The notes under the pieces: model-generated
Told to the model about the DNA's origin: nothing
The model's database searches: none
What the model saw: only the letters and a program-made list of their open reading frames with translations
From: Nodosilinea sp. LEGE 07298
GTDB taxonomy: Bacteria; Cyanobacteriota; Cyanobacteriia; Phormidesmidales; Phormidesmidaceae
Assembly (NCBI RefSeq): GCF_015207265.1
Contig: NZ_JADEXE010000011.1
Span: 1 to 55,082, forward strand
Reading direction: 5' to 3'
DNA length: 55,082 bases
Program-made: the position numbers and the translations under genes
Shown: positions 25,593 to 33,404 of the stretch, in pieces
How the letters are laid out: the number at the start of each line of letters is the position of its first letter
Numbering within the stretch: position 1 is the first letter of the stretch

Positions 25593-26336
25593 CTAAAGTG
25601 CTGTCATCACTTTCAAAAATTCTTCTGACAGACAGGCCGTAGCAGCACTCTTTTGGCGAAAAAGAACCCCAGCCAGAAAGTAGATTCTTTCTGAGAAAAA
25701 GGCCTGACGCCTGCGCTTGAGTATTGCAATAGAGTCTCTTACTTTGGGTTCACAGCTGTAGTAGCCAAACTTAAGCGGGGTGACCATAAAATCAACTACC
25801 TCATACCCAAGGTTGAGCGCATGGTTAACCGTGTCCACAGGGTTTGAGTAGGCGGAGATCATGAGCATGACTTGCTCGCAGCCCTGAGCAATGAGCTGCT
25901 TGGTAATGGTTGCGCCATCGTCGCCGCCGTGCAAGGACGGCATATAGAGCTGATTATCAGGAGCGGGTAGGTAGGGAGGATTGGCGACCAGGCATCGCGC
26001 TGCTGCTGTAGATCCTTTGAAAAAGCAGTCATTGTGAACTTGGTAATAAGGGGTTAGCCCGTACTGCTCAATTCTGAGCTTCGCCAATTGGTAGGCGGCT
26101 AAGTTTAATTCGTATCCCTGAATTGTTCCCTTAAAGGAGCTTCTCAGCAGCGCCTGAATCACCGGGCTACCATCCCCAGACCCAAATTCAACGATGGGGC
26201 TTTCTGAAGCGCCCTGAGATAGCACCATTTTCTCCAAACACTGGGCATAGAACTGCGATTCTTCGGGGCAAAAGAAAACTTGATTTGGAGATTTCACCTC
26301 AACCGCAGGGTCAGAGGTCAACAAGCTTTTGTTCAT
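25593..26336 (-). CDS. PrmC/HemK-like SAM methyltransferase paired with an HDO
   Basis: A 247-residue class I methyltransferase. SAM-binding motif I is IVEFGSGDGSP at about 48-58, and a motif II-like acidic strand appears in IQGYELNLAAYQLA. The N-methyltransferase motif IV is NPPY at 119-122, followed by a HGGDDG segment at 136-141 that recalls the ALxGGxDG of PrmC/HemK glutamine methyltransferases. NPPY indicates an amide or amino nitrogen target. It lacks the PrmC N-terminal helical domain, so the normal release-factor role is unlikely. Its start lies 41 bases after the stop of the upstream HDO gene, so they form a probable operon. The substrate is unknown. Base use appears more AT-rich than neighbours. 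Confidence 0.82.
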   Translation of the reverse strand: MNKSLLTSDPAVEVKSPNQVFFCPEESQFYAQCLEKMVLSQGASESPIVEFGSGDGSPVIQALLRSSFKGTIQGYELNLAAYQLAKLRIEQYGLTPYYQVHNDCFFKGSTAAARCLVANPPYLPAPDNQLYMPSLHGGDDGATITKQLIAQGCEQVMLMISAYSNPVDTVNHALNLGYEVVDFMVTPLKFGYYSCEPKVRDSIAILKRRRQAFFSERIYFLAGVLFRQKSAATACLSEEFLKVMTAL

Positions 26337-26377
26337 GGCAAGGGTTCAGTAAGTAAGTTAGAAAACAGGCTCACAGC

Positions 26378-27505
26378 TTAGACTGAGTAGATCTTGGGTA
26401 GGGGAGTGGTCGCTTGCTTAATTTGCTGAATGATCGCTTGGCCTGCCCGTTCGCCAATAAATTTCTCCTGGGCATATCCCAGCAAAATTTCCCAGGCGTG
26501 ATCGGTGTATTGCTCTGCTAGGGCGATCGCTACATCCTGCAGCATCCAAAGGCCGTGGCGCTCATCTTCGCGAATGTGCAACTCCCAATATCCTGACGAC
26601 TCTTCGCTCAAATTCAATCGCTGGGCCGCCATCAGGTAGTCGGTATAGATAGATGGGCCAACAATTTCAAAGTAGGTTAACCCGCCGTTGTACCGCAGGA
26701 AGTGCTGCTTACATTCAGTCAGCAAGAAGTTATGGTTAATGCTGGCCAGCAGCTGCCAAGGAGCCAGATCAAAATACCCTTCTGGGGTAGTGTCTAGGTT
26801 CATTTCGGCCATCATTTTGGCAAAAAAAGTAGAGTGCTTACGAGAAAGGCGACCGTTGCCGTACTCCTCCATGAGCACTCGAATCAACATGGCTTGAATT
26901 GCGTTGCTGGCCCCCCCCAAAATGCGCGACATGCGGCTAGCTTCTACTAGACCATCTAGTGATGTAATGGCTAGCAGTCGGCGATAGCCCTCGCGATCGA
27001 GGTCTTCGCGCAGGAACCGTCTGTTTTCGGTCACCGGTGGGTTTAGATCGGCGTCGTACCATTCTCTTAAGGTTTGCTGTACGTCCTGCTGTTTCAAGCG
27101 TTCGACGTCTATCTGGCCTAACTCCCAGGCTTGCCAGGCAGACTCAATGCGATCGCGTAGCCACTGCAGGTAGAGCGATCGCTCGTTTCTGTAGTGCTGG
27201 AGGTCGTCATACCAAAAGAGGTTGAGACGGTTGATGCGGTACAAAATGCGCTGCAAGAACCGATGGGCCGATTGATCGCCTGGTTCTGAGGTATCTCCAT
27301 AGGCTAAAGGCAGTGCAGCGGCGATCGCGGCTTCTAATGCCTCAACATATTGGGGAGACTGAGTAACCTGCTGGTCAAGATTTTCAAGATTCAGCAGATC
27401 AATAAATTCTTGCTCTAGAGTGCTAAAGTCAATGTCTTCAGGAGTTGAAAAGCTGCGACTTGAAAGGTCTTTCCTCAAGTCTCGATTGTTGACAGCGGCA
27501 AACAT
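26378..27505 (-). CDS. heme-oxygenase-like di-iron oxidase (iron-containing redox enzyme family)
   Basis: A 375-residue helical protein. The last ~190 residues show the Haem_oxygenas_2 (HDO) pattern of SznF, UndA and CADD-like di-iron oxidases. The candidate iron ligands are all present and in order: E213/E214 (MEEYGNG), H224 (RKHSTFF), E280 (YFEIVGP), H310, D314 and H317 (LHIREDERHG). The N-terminal ~180 residues are helical, charged and unmatched. The ATG at 27505 has AAGG eight bases upstream. It is followed after 41 bases by a PrmC-like methyltransferase gene. HDOs catalyse N-hydroxylation, C-C cleavage or decarboxylation; the substrate here is unknown. A complete ligand set argues for activity. 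Confidence 0.85.
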   Translation of the reverse strand: MFAAVNNRDLRKDLSSRSFSTPEDIDFSTLEQEFIDLLNLENLDQQVTQSPQYVEALEAAIAAALPLAYGDTSEPGDQSAHRFLQRILYRINRLNLFWYDDLQHYRNERSLYLQWLRDRIESAWQAWELGQIDVERLKQQDVQQTLREWYDADLNPPVTENRRFLREDLDREGYRRLLAITSLDGLVEASRMSRILGGASNAIQAMLIRVLMEEYGNGRLSRKHSTFFAKMMAEMNLDTTPEGYFDLAPWQLLASINHNFLLTECKQHFLRYNGGLTYFEIVGPSIYTDYLMAAQRLNLSEESSGYWELHIREDERHGLWMLQDVAIALAEQYTDHAWEILLGYAQEKFIGERAGQAIIQQIKQATTPLPKIYSV

Positions 27506-27762
27506 AAAGATACCTTAAAAACCTCTTTCCATGAGTTCATCGATCGACTTATCTTTAACCAATCGACTAGCAAAACAATCGATGAATAAGACGACCCAAC
27601 ACTTGCTCGCGAGCATAATGTAACTGTAGCTACCAAACGAATAAACCCTATCCGCCCAGAGACAGAATATTAAGTTGAGCTATTCGCTAGCTAAGCCGTT
27701 TAAGCTAACCTGTGTTAAGAACAAAATCGTAGTAAAAATTCACGCGCTCTAGAAACTGAAAA

Positions 27763-27778
27763 GCCCTATTTTTTAGGC
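27763..27778 (-). terminator. weak stem-loop after the DUF3891 gene
   Basis: On the minus strand GCCTA and TAGGGC pair across an A-rich loop, followed by TTTTC, 14 bases after the DUF3891 stop. The stem is short with one bulged base. The rest of the 286-bp spacer up to the HDO start (27506-27791) contains related ATCGAT-rich segments and probably the HDO promoter, which I could not define. Confidence 0.35.
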
Positions 27779-27791
27779 ACCCACACCGCGC

Positions 27792-28523
27792 TTAGTTTGA
27801 CTTCTTAAGTGTCCAGGTCAGTGACTTACGGGGAGCCTTCTTCAATGCCTGAGTTAGTTCGTCATTGGATGAGAACTGCAGCTGTGACAAATAGCAGGCA
27901 TCTACCTTGATCACAAATTTATCGCAGGAAAATGGCCAGGGCGTAACGCTTAAGTCGCCAGAATCGAGTTGATAAATGCTGTAGGGCCGACCATCAGGTC
28001 CAGAGGTTATTTCTAATTTGCGCCCGCCAACAGGAATCTGGCGCTGAGACAAAATTAGCGAGAGGCGATCGCACCACCGCATGTAGGTATAAGCTTTTTC
28101 AGCCTCTTCTTGACTAATCTCTAGTTCGGCTTGCCACTCGGCCTGTCGCTTTTGTTGTTCTTTTAAGAACTGGGCCATATCAGGATCGTCTTCCCCTTTA
28201 CCCTGGTTTAAAAAGCACAGATGCATTGAAATCAGCATTGCTACCCAGCGCCCCTGGTAAAGCGCCTCATCGGCGTGCTTGCGCAGCTTTTCAAGCGGTG
28301 ATTCTTTCTCTAGGGTAAAGTCTAGGGGTGCACCAGCTTCGGTGAGCTGATCGTCTTCCCACTCTTTTTCGAGGTGGTCGTGGTGGGCGATCGCGGCAAT
28401 AGTTTCGTAAAGGCGATAGGTCTGCTTGTCAAAGTCCCAGTGGCCGGCAATTTGGGCAGCTAAAAGAGCATGAGCGCGATGGTAAATGATTTCCCAACCA
28501 TCGCTTTGAAGATTGACGATCAT
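27792..28523 (-). CDS. DUF3891-family protein
   Basis: A 243-residue soluble protein. The N-terminal HRAHALLAAQIAGHWDF, the AHHDH motif near residue 47 and YMRWCDRLSLILSQ in the middle are characteristic of DUF3891, whose His/Asp pattern recalls HD-type metal sites. No transmembrane segment or signal peptide. The C-terminal region (about 165-243) is beta-rich and ends in a basic tail. Function is unknown. It is the first gene of the strand run leading into the HDO/methyltransferase pair, but a 286-bp gap and a weak terminator separate them. An 18-bp perfect palindrome lies 77 bases upstream of its start. Confidence 0.8.
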   Translation of the reverse strand: MIVNLQSDGWEIIYHRAHALLAAQIAGHWDFDKQTYRLYETIAAIAHHDHLEKEWEDDQLTEAGAPLDFTLEKESPLEKLRKHADEALYQGRWVAMLISMHLCFLNQGKGEDDPDMAQFLKEQQKRQAEWQAELEISQEEAEKAYTYMRWCDRLSLILSQRQIPVGGRKLEITSGPDGRPYSIYQLDSGDLSVTPWPFSCDKFVIKVDACYLSQLQFSSNDELTQALKKAPRKSLTWTLKKSN

Positions 28524-28599
28524 AGCGTTTTAGATGTAGCAAGAGAATAAATTTGAGGATGCGATCGCTCTATTTTGTTTGGCCTATTCTTCAGCTTAA

Positions 28600-28640
28600 G
28601 TTCCAGGCCAAAACAACGTGCGGTTGTTTTGGCCTGGAAC
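28600..28640. terminator. 18-bp perfect hairpin between lipoprotein and DUF3891 genes
   Basis: GTTCCAGGCCAAAACAAC at 28600-28617 and its exact complement at 28623-28640 enclose a 5-base loop (GTGCG). It lies 40 bases beyond the lipoprotein stop and 77 bases before the DUF3891 start, both on the minus strand. No U-tract follows, so it could be a terminator of unusual type, a processing site or an operator dyad. Confidence 0.6.
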
Positions 28641-28680
28641 GTGACTTTGATTTACCAAACAGGCAATCTAGCGATAGAGG

Positions 28681-29088
28681 CTAGCTGTTGGGGAGGTCAG
28701 GAGTGTTTTGATCGACCGTATTGGCAGCGCGATTGATAGCTCCCTTGGTATTTGCAGCGGCATTGTCGGCAGCCCGCTGGGTCGACTTACCAATGTTCTT
28801 AGCGGCCTCTTCTACCGCGTTATCGTCAGTACTTTGCATGCGCTGCTCGGCCTGACGAATCATGCGATCGGCCTTGGCATCGGCGGCACTGGTGTCACGG
28901 ATGGTATCTTTGTGAGGGTACATGGCCTCGTTTTGGGCCGGGCCGCCGCTACCAACACTGTTTCTAGCGGGTGTAGAAGACTGGGCTGCGCCACAGGCGG
29001 TCGTTACAAGCACCATTAACCCAGCTAGAAAAACGATGGCCCACTGCCGTAAGGCGGTAGGATTAAGAACTCGTTTTAGGCTTTGCAT
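28681..29088 (-). CDS. small low-complexity lipoprotein
   Basis: A 135-residue protein with signal peptide and lipobox: RQWAIVFLAGLMVLVTTAC, lipidated Cys at about 32. The mature part is hydrophilic and rich in Ala, Asn, Asp and Gln, with repeated helical segments (DAKADRMIRQAEQRMQ, EEAAKNIGKSTQRAADNAAA). This suggests an amphipathic or disordered, LEA-like chain. It matches no catalytic family. An AAGGAG ribosome-binding site lies six bases from the ATG, so expression is likely strong. Neighbours are stress-type proteins (DUF3891, hemerythrin domain). A role in membrane or desiccation protection is inference. Confidence 0.75.
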   Translation of the reverse strand: MQSLKRVLNPTALRQWAIVFLAGLMVLVTTACGAAQSSTPARNSVGSGGPAQNEAMYPHKDTIRDTSAADAKADRMIRQAEQRMQSTDDNAVEEAAKNIGKSTQRAADNAAANTKGAINRAANTVDQNTPDLPNS

Positions 29089-29301
29089 AAATTGCTCCTT
29101 AAAGAACTAAGTTGAAACATTTGAAACTTTTGGGATGAAACCTAATTGCTCAAGCTTCACGTTGATGCAGATGTGGCACTAGCTCTCGTCCCCAAGGGTG
29201 GGGCGGCCAAATCAGGCTCTTACGGACCAGCATCGAGAAGCAAGGGGTTTCACCCAGGCTGACAATAACCAAATTGCGAGCCTCTTATACACCGAGCGCT
29301 A

Positions 29302-30330
29302 CTACATTTGGCTTTGCAGCGTCTGCTTGCTCTCCTTGAAACGCGCGCCCATACGCTCGCGGTCATCTTGGGAAAGGTTTTTGCGCATAGACGCAAACAT
29401 GGTGCTTTCTTCCTGGCGAGTGTGGTCGCCTACCATGGCCTTGAGCTGCTTAATCTTGGCGATAAATGAGTCGCCTGTAGAAGGCATAGACTTGATCTCG
29501 TTAAGCAGGTTTTCCATCTCGGCTTGCTCAGAGTAAAGCTCTTGGGTGTCATCGCTGCCGTAGAAGGGCTGAACGGCAGGGTAAACAACGGCTTCTTCCG
29601 CTTTGGAATGCACCAGCAGATCTTTGTAAAGCTGGCCAAATAGAGCCTTACGCTGCTCGGCATTGTCTGTATTGCGAATTTCGCTGATAAGGGTTTTAGC
29701 CTTTTGGTGATCCATAAAGATCAGGTCGAGGACATCAGCGGAGTCGCTATCCGAGGCCTGGGTGGTGGCACTGCCCACAACTCCAGTGGCAGCGGCGATC
29801 GCATCCTGCACACGAGCCCATAGCCCCTGCTGAGGTTCTTCGCCAGTCAGCTCCAGGGTACCGAGGTATTCGAGCATGCCTTTGAGCTGCTCCTGGTGGG
29901 CGCGGTTTTCAAAGTTGACGGTATTGAGGGGGGCGAGGGCAGCTTCTACGTCTTTGCCCACTACCTGAGCCGCTTTGTGTACCACTAGGCCCGAGACAAC
30001 CTGGCCATGCTTGAGCAGTTCGTGCTGGGCCATTTTTTCGTACAGGCTCAGCTCGGAGCGCGAGAAGGTGTTTTTGGTCTGGCTGACCAGCTCTTGCACC
30101 GTAGATTTGGGCTCGGCCTGTACCCCGTACTGAGTAATGGCGGTTTCTACAATGTCTAAATTCTTTTGGTCGTCTTCAAGCATATCTTCCAGCCGCTTGC
30201 GCAGATGGTCGTTGTCGCACTGGTTTAAAAACTGCTCCTCATTGTCAATAATCACGCTTTGAATAGCTTTGATATCGGCCAATTTCTCGGCGATCGCGGC
30301 TCGTTTTTGATCGTTTAAGGTGGCAGGCAT
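29302..30330 (-). CDS. two-module protein with C-terminal hemerythrin (HHE) domain
   Basis: A 342-residue protein. The N-terminal ~160 residues are a helical, ferritin-like module (IKAIQSVIIDNEEQFLNQCDN, LYEKMAQHELLKHGQVVSG). The C-terminal HHE cation-binding domain (about 205-325) has LDLIFMDHQKAKTLISEI, LLVHSKAEEAVVYPAV, and VGDHTRQEESTMFASM, giving the H...HxxxE...HxxxE di-iron pattern. HHE proteins bind O2, NO or iron and often respond to oxidative or nitrosative stress. A linker with a short Ala/Thr/Ser/Asp segment (about 180-200) separates the modules. The gene is divergent from the persulfide-dioxygenase/rhodanese gene, 341 bp away. Confidence 0.85.
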   Translation of the reverse strand: MPATLNDQKRAAIAEKLADIKAIQSVIIDNEEQFLNQCDNDHLRKRLEDMLEDDQKNLDIVETAITQYGVQAEPKSTVQELVSQTKNTFSRSELSLYEKMAQHELLKHGQVVSGLVVHKAAQVVGKDVEAALAPLNTVNFENRAHQEQLKGMLEYLGTLELTGEEPQQGLWARVQDAIAAATGVVGSATTQASDSDSADVLDLIFMDHQKAKTLISEIRNTDNAEQRKALFGQLYKDLLVHSKAEEAVVYPAVQPFYGSDDTQELYSEQAEMENLLNEIKSMPSTGDSFIAKIKQLKAMVGDHTRQEESTMFASMRKNLSQDDRERMGARFKESKQTLQSQM

Positions 30331-30671
30331 AGATGTAAAGACTCCAGTGATATTCCGATCACAGCCTAATAACTTTAGGACAAAGGCATATCTATCATTA
30401 GAGCTGAATAACTAATCTCAGTTGGGCGACTGCCTATTTCTTAAGAACTAGCCTCAACTCGTCTTAATGTCATCCTAAAGCTAACTTAACAAACGTACAA
30501 AAGGGCTTTCTTTTTCTCTGCCTGGACTCTGTTCATCTTCATACAAGGCTACTTCAAAATCACCTGATCTAAATCCTTCAAAAGATGGCGAAAAGAATCA
30601 TTCGGGTGAGCGATGACGCCATCTCGATTAACCCTTTAGCGTCAAGGCAAGTTGCCATCGGGAATACCTAT
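30331..30671. other. 341-bp divergent spacer, regulatory region
   Basis: The spacer lies between the hemerythrin-domain gene (minus) and the persulfide-dioxygenase gene (plus), so it should hold both promoters. I see AT-rich stretches (about 30410-30500) but no -35/-10 pair I can defend. An in-frame extension from an ATG at 30585 could add 29 residues to the right-hand gene; I regard it as upstream leader. Confidence 0.5.
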
Positions 30672-32069
30672 ATGAGCCTTGTTCTAGAACAAATAAAAAC
30701 GCCCGGCCTGGCCCAGCTCTCTTATATTGTTGGCGACGCGGCGGCGGGGGTTGCCGCTATTATTGACCCCCGCCGTGATGTCGACGTGTATCTACAGCGA
30801 TCGCGGCAGCTGGGGCTGCGCATTACCCACGCTATTGAAACCCACATTCACGCTGATTTTGTCTCGGGGGCGAGGGAGTTGCAGGCGCAGCTCGGCCTAC
30901 CAATTGCGGCAGGGCGCAGCGACGACTACCAGTTTGACTACCAGCCCTTAAAGGCGGGCAACACCATCACCCTGGGCAACATTACCCTGGAGGTTCTACA
31001 TACCCCAGGGCACACTCCTGAGCACATTAGCCTACTGCTGTCCGATACAAAGCAGGAGGAGCAGCCTTTTGCAATATTCACCGGTGATACGCTGTTTAAC
31101 CTGGATGTGGGCCGACCCGACCTGTTGGGAGAAGGCACCGCTCGACCGCTGGCGCACCGGCTCTACCACTCGCTGTTTGAACTGCTGCTGCCCTGGGGCG
31201 ATCGCATGGAAATTTATCCCTGCCACGGAGCTGGGTCAGCCTGCGGCAAGTCGATCGGCGATCGCACCCAGAGTACCCTGGGCAATGAGCACTTGTTTAA
31301 CCCGGCCCTGCAGCCGCGCAGCGCCGACGAGTTTGTCGACTGGTTGCTCAGCGATATGCCCGAACCGCCCCGCCACTATGCCCACCTTAAAAAAGTCAAC
31401 GCCGCCGGACCGCCTGTTCAAGGCTGCCTTCAGGCCCCCCAGGCTTTAACTATTGAAGCCTTTCAGCGCCAGATGGAGCAGGCCAACACTCTGGTGATCG
31501 ACACCCGCTCGATGCTGGCCTTTGGCGGCGGCCATATACCAGGGGCCATCAATATTGGGCTAGGGCCATCGTTTCCGTCCTGGGTGGGCTGGCTGATCGA
31601 TCCTGAAACATCGCTTTTACTGATTACCGAAGGCCCAGAGGATCTTAAGGCCGCAAGTGAACACCTGTTTCGAATTGGCTATGACCGGGTGAGCGGTTAT
31701 TTGCACGGCGGCATGACCGGGTGGCACACCCAGGGGCTACCGCTCCAGCGCATTACCCAAATGCCCGTCACCGAGCTATACGAGCAGCTTGACCGCGATG
31801 ACCTGCTGGTCTTAGACGTGCGCAGCGACCAGGAGTTTTTAAACGGCGCAGTGCCCCACGCCCAGCATATTTACCTGCCGCACCTGGAGGAAAACCTGTC
31901 CCGTCTCGACCACACTAGAACTGTCGCCACCTACTGCGGTAGCGGCTACCGGGCTTCGATCGCCGCTAGCCTGCTACAAAAGTATGGCTTTGCCTCGGTC
32001 GTCAATATTCCTGGCTCCTGGAGCGCATGGCGGTCCGCCGATTTACCCATAGAAAAGCCCACAAGCTAG
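30672..32069 (+). CDS. persulfide dioxygenase (ETHE1-like) fused to two rhodanese domains
   Basis: A 465-residue cytosolic enzyme. The metallo-beta-lactamase domain (about 1-240) has THIHADF (H58, H60, D62), GHTPEH (H114), TGDT (D139) and PCHG (H185). These match persulfide dioxygenases, which use one iron; the usual final His of HxHxDH is Phe. Two rhodanese domains follow, at about 255-355 and 365-465. The second has the active Cys422 in TYCGSGYR, while the first has Thr-Glu (near 319-320) at the Cys position and should be inactive. The enzyme would oxidise persulfide to sulfite and exchange sulfur. The start MSLVLEQ has GGAA upstream; an ATG at 30585 would add 29 residues. Confidence 0.88.
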   Translation: MSLVLEQIKTPGLAQLSYIVGDAAAGVAAIIDPRRDVDVYLQRSRQLGLRITHAIETHIHADFVSGARELQAQLGLPIAAGRSDDYQFDYQPLKAGNTITLGNITLEVLHTPGHTPEHISLLLSDTKQEEQPFAIFTGDTLFNLDVGRPDLLGEGTARPLAHRLYHSLFELLLPWGDRMEIYPCHGAGSACGKSIGDRTQSTLGNEHLFNPALQPRSADEFVDWLLSDMPEPPRHYAHLKKVNAAGPPVQGCLQAPQALTIEAFQRQMEQANTLVIDTRSMLAFGGGHIPGAINIGLGPSFPSWVGWLIDPETSLLLITEGPEDLKAASEHLFRIGYDRVSGYLHGGMTGWHTQGLPLQRITQMPVTELYEQLDRDDLLVLDVRSDQEFLNGAVPHAQHIYLPHLEENLSRLDHTRTVATYCGSGYRASIAASLLQKYGFASVVNIPGSWSAWRSADLPIEKPTS

Positions 32070-32282
32070 TACTCTGCGGCGCAAGTTTAGATACTATTCT
32101 CCGGGGGCTAGGGAACAGGGGGGCTAGGGAGCCAAGCGATTCGGAATGGTGGGCATATTTCAGCCGTCGAGGACTAGGCAATCGGTAGCAGCTAGGGGCC
32201 GTTAATCAGATTTCAGATTGCAGGGGGGAATGCTACCGGGCTGGTGAACAATGCCCACCCTGCAATTATTAAAAGCTGATGT
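32070..32282. other. intergenic region with direct and palindromic repeats
   Basis: Two GGGGGCTAGGGA-type direct repeats lie at about 32103-32130. An imperfect copy of the GGTGGGCANTGCCCACC palindrome is at 32243-32259. Both genes end here (persulfide-dioxygenase stop 32069, BON stop 32283), so it is a convergent spacer that may hold a termination signal. No ORF supported. Confidence 0.5.
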
Positions 32283-32699
32283 TCAACGACTAATTTCGGC
32301 TTCATCACCACTGGAGTTACTGACCGCCACGTGGTTGATATCGACAGAACGAGTTCCGTCAACCTGGCTGGCTACGTCGACGATACGCTCCAGGATAATG
32401 CGATCGCCCACCTGGCCAGTGAGCTGAATGGTGCTGCCGTGCTGAATTAGGGTGAGGGTATCGATGGCGGTTAAATCAGACTCGCGATCGAGGGCCTCAG
32501 CCAGGCGGCGCACCAGCCCAAAGGTGTCGTACTCCCCTTCCAACCCCATATACTCCGGCGGCGGCGGCGGCACGTGCTGGCCCGCCTTCTCGCGCAGTTC
32601 GTCGTCGTAGGTGTTGGTTAGGCCCGGCGTCATGGAGCTAGATGTCGAACCGTGGGAAATAGTGCAGCGGTCAAAATCAATATGATCTTGCCAAGTCAT
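32283..32699 (-). CDS. BON-domain-like protein
   Basis: A 138-residue protein. The C-terminal ~75 residues (LTLIQHGSTIQLTGQV, then RIVDVASQVDGTRSVDINHV) fit one BON domain, an alpha/beta fold linked to lipid binding and stress response. The N-terminal half is hydrophilic and contains PPPPPEYMGLEGEYDTFGLV. No signal peptide is visible, so it is probably cytosolic, unlike typical periplasmic BON proteins. An AGGTG lies six bases before the ATG at 32699. It precedes nothing else on the strand for 1 kb except the DUF2231 gene 57 bp upstream, which probably shares its transcript. Confidence 0.75.
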   Translation of the reverse strand: MTWQDHIDFDRCTISHGSTSSSMTPGLTNTYDDELREKAGQHVPPPPPEYMGLEGEYDTFGLVRRLAEALDRESDLTAIDTLTLIQHGSTIQLTGQVGDRIILERIVDVASQVDGTRSVDINHVAVSNSSGDEAEISR

Positions 32700-32756
32700 A
32701 ATTACACCTGAATAATTTACAGGGAATAGCTGAACCGGGCGTTGCAGGGCAGGCCC

Positions 32757-33311
32757 TTACGGCTCCATAGTTTCACCGGGGCCGACGATGCCGACCTTGT
32801 GACGAAACGTCAGCTCGCCGCCAAACCAACCGCTGACCAACAGCATCCCCGACACCACCAGCGACAGCACCAGCCCTACGGGCAAAATGGCCCCCGCTGG
32901 ATTGCCCCACCGCAAAATGACGTTGATAATGCTGAGCACCAGCGCCCCAGCATTGAGGGCCATATGAGCCCATCCAGCGGTACGGTGACGCACCCGAGGA
33001 ATATTGATAAAGTCGGCCATACCGGTAACGGCGGCAGCCACGCCCGACAGCACCCCTAGCCCCAAGAGCCAGACACTGGCCCTGGCCCAAAAGAAATCTT
33101 GAGTGAGCCAGTAGCCCAGGTCAGCACCCGCCGCACTACTCAAAAAGGCAATCGGGAAAATAACGATGATGGGGTGAATGGGATGCCCAAAAATAGCGAT
33201 CGAACTGGTAATGCCAGTGCCTCGATACTCCGTCGCGCGGCTGTCGATCAGCGGCGGCAAATTGGGATACGGCACCTGATTAGACTGATTCTGGTAATCC
33301 TGGGTGGCCAT
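32757..33311 (-). CDS. DUF2231 membrane protein
   Basis: A 184-residue protein with four hydrophobic segments and the DUF2231 signature HPIHPIIVIFPIAF at about 43-56, containing the two conserved His-Pro pairs. TGMADFINIP is seen in the middle and a later segment carries the HRTAGWAHMALN His residues. Family members are predicted membrane proteins, some near redox or cytochrome genes; function unknown. GAGGA lies seven bases before the ATG at 33311. It is upstream of the BON-like gene on the same strand (57-bp gap) and downstream of crtO, separated by a hairpin. Confidence 0.85.
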   Translation of the reverse strand: MATQDYQNQSNQVPYPNLPPLIDSRATEYRGTGITSSIAIFGHPIHPIIVIFPIAFLSSAAGADLGYWLTQDFFWARASVWLLGLGVLSGVAAAVTGMADFINIPRVRHRTAGWAHMALNAGALVLSIINVILRWGNPAGAILPVGLVLSLVVSGMLLVSGWFGGELTFRHKVGIVGPGETMEP

Positions 33312-33361
33312 GGCGATGTCCTCTAACTATGTGAATGATCAACTACAACGCTCGTTCAATA

Positions 33362-33399
33362 TTCACCATCAGCCAGAGTTTGTGCTGGCTGATGGTGAA
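33362..33399 (-). terminator. 15-bp hairpin after crtO
   Basis: TTCACCATCAGCCAG at 33362-33376 pairs with CTGGCTGATGGTGAA at 33385-33399 across an 8-base loop, starting five bases after the crtO stop (33405). The downstream minus-strand sequence (TATTGAACG) is weakly U-rich. It probably ends the crtO transcript before the DUF2231 gene. Confidence 0.65.
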
Positions 33400-33404
33400 A
33401 GGCT

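Noticed and set aside
25593-26336. Release-factor methyltransferase PrmC
   Set aside because: It lacks the PrmC N-terminal helical domain and is coupled to an HDO gene rather than prfA.
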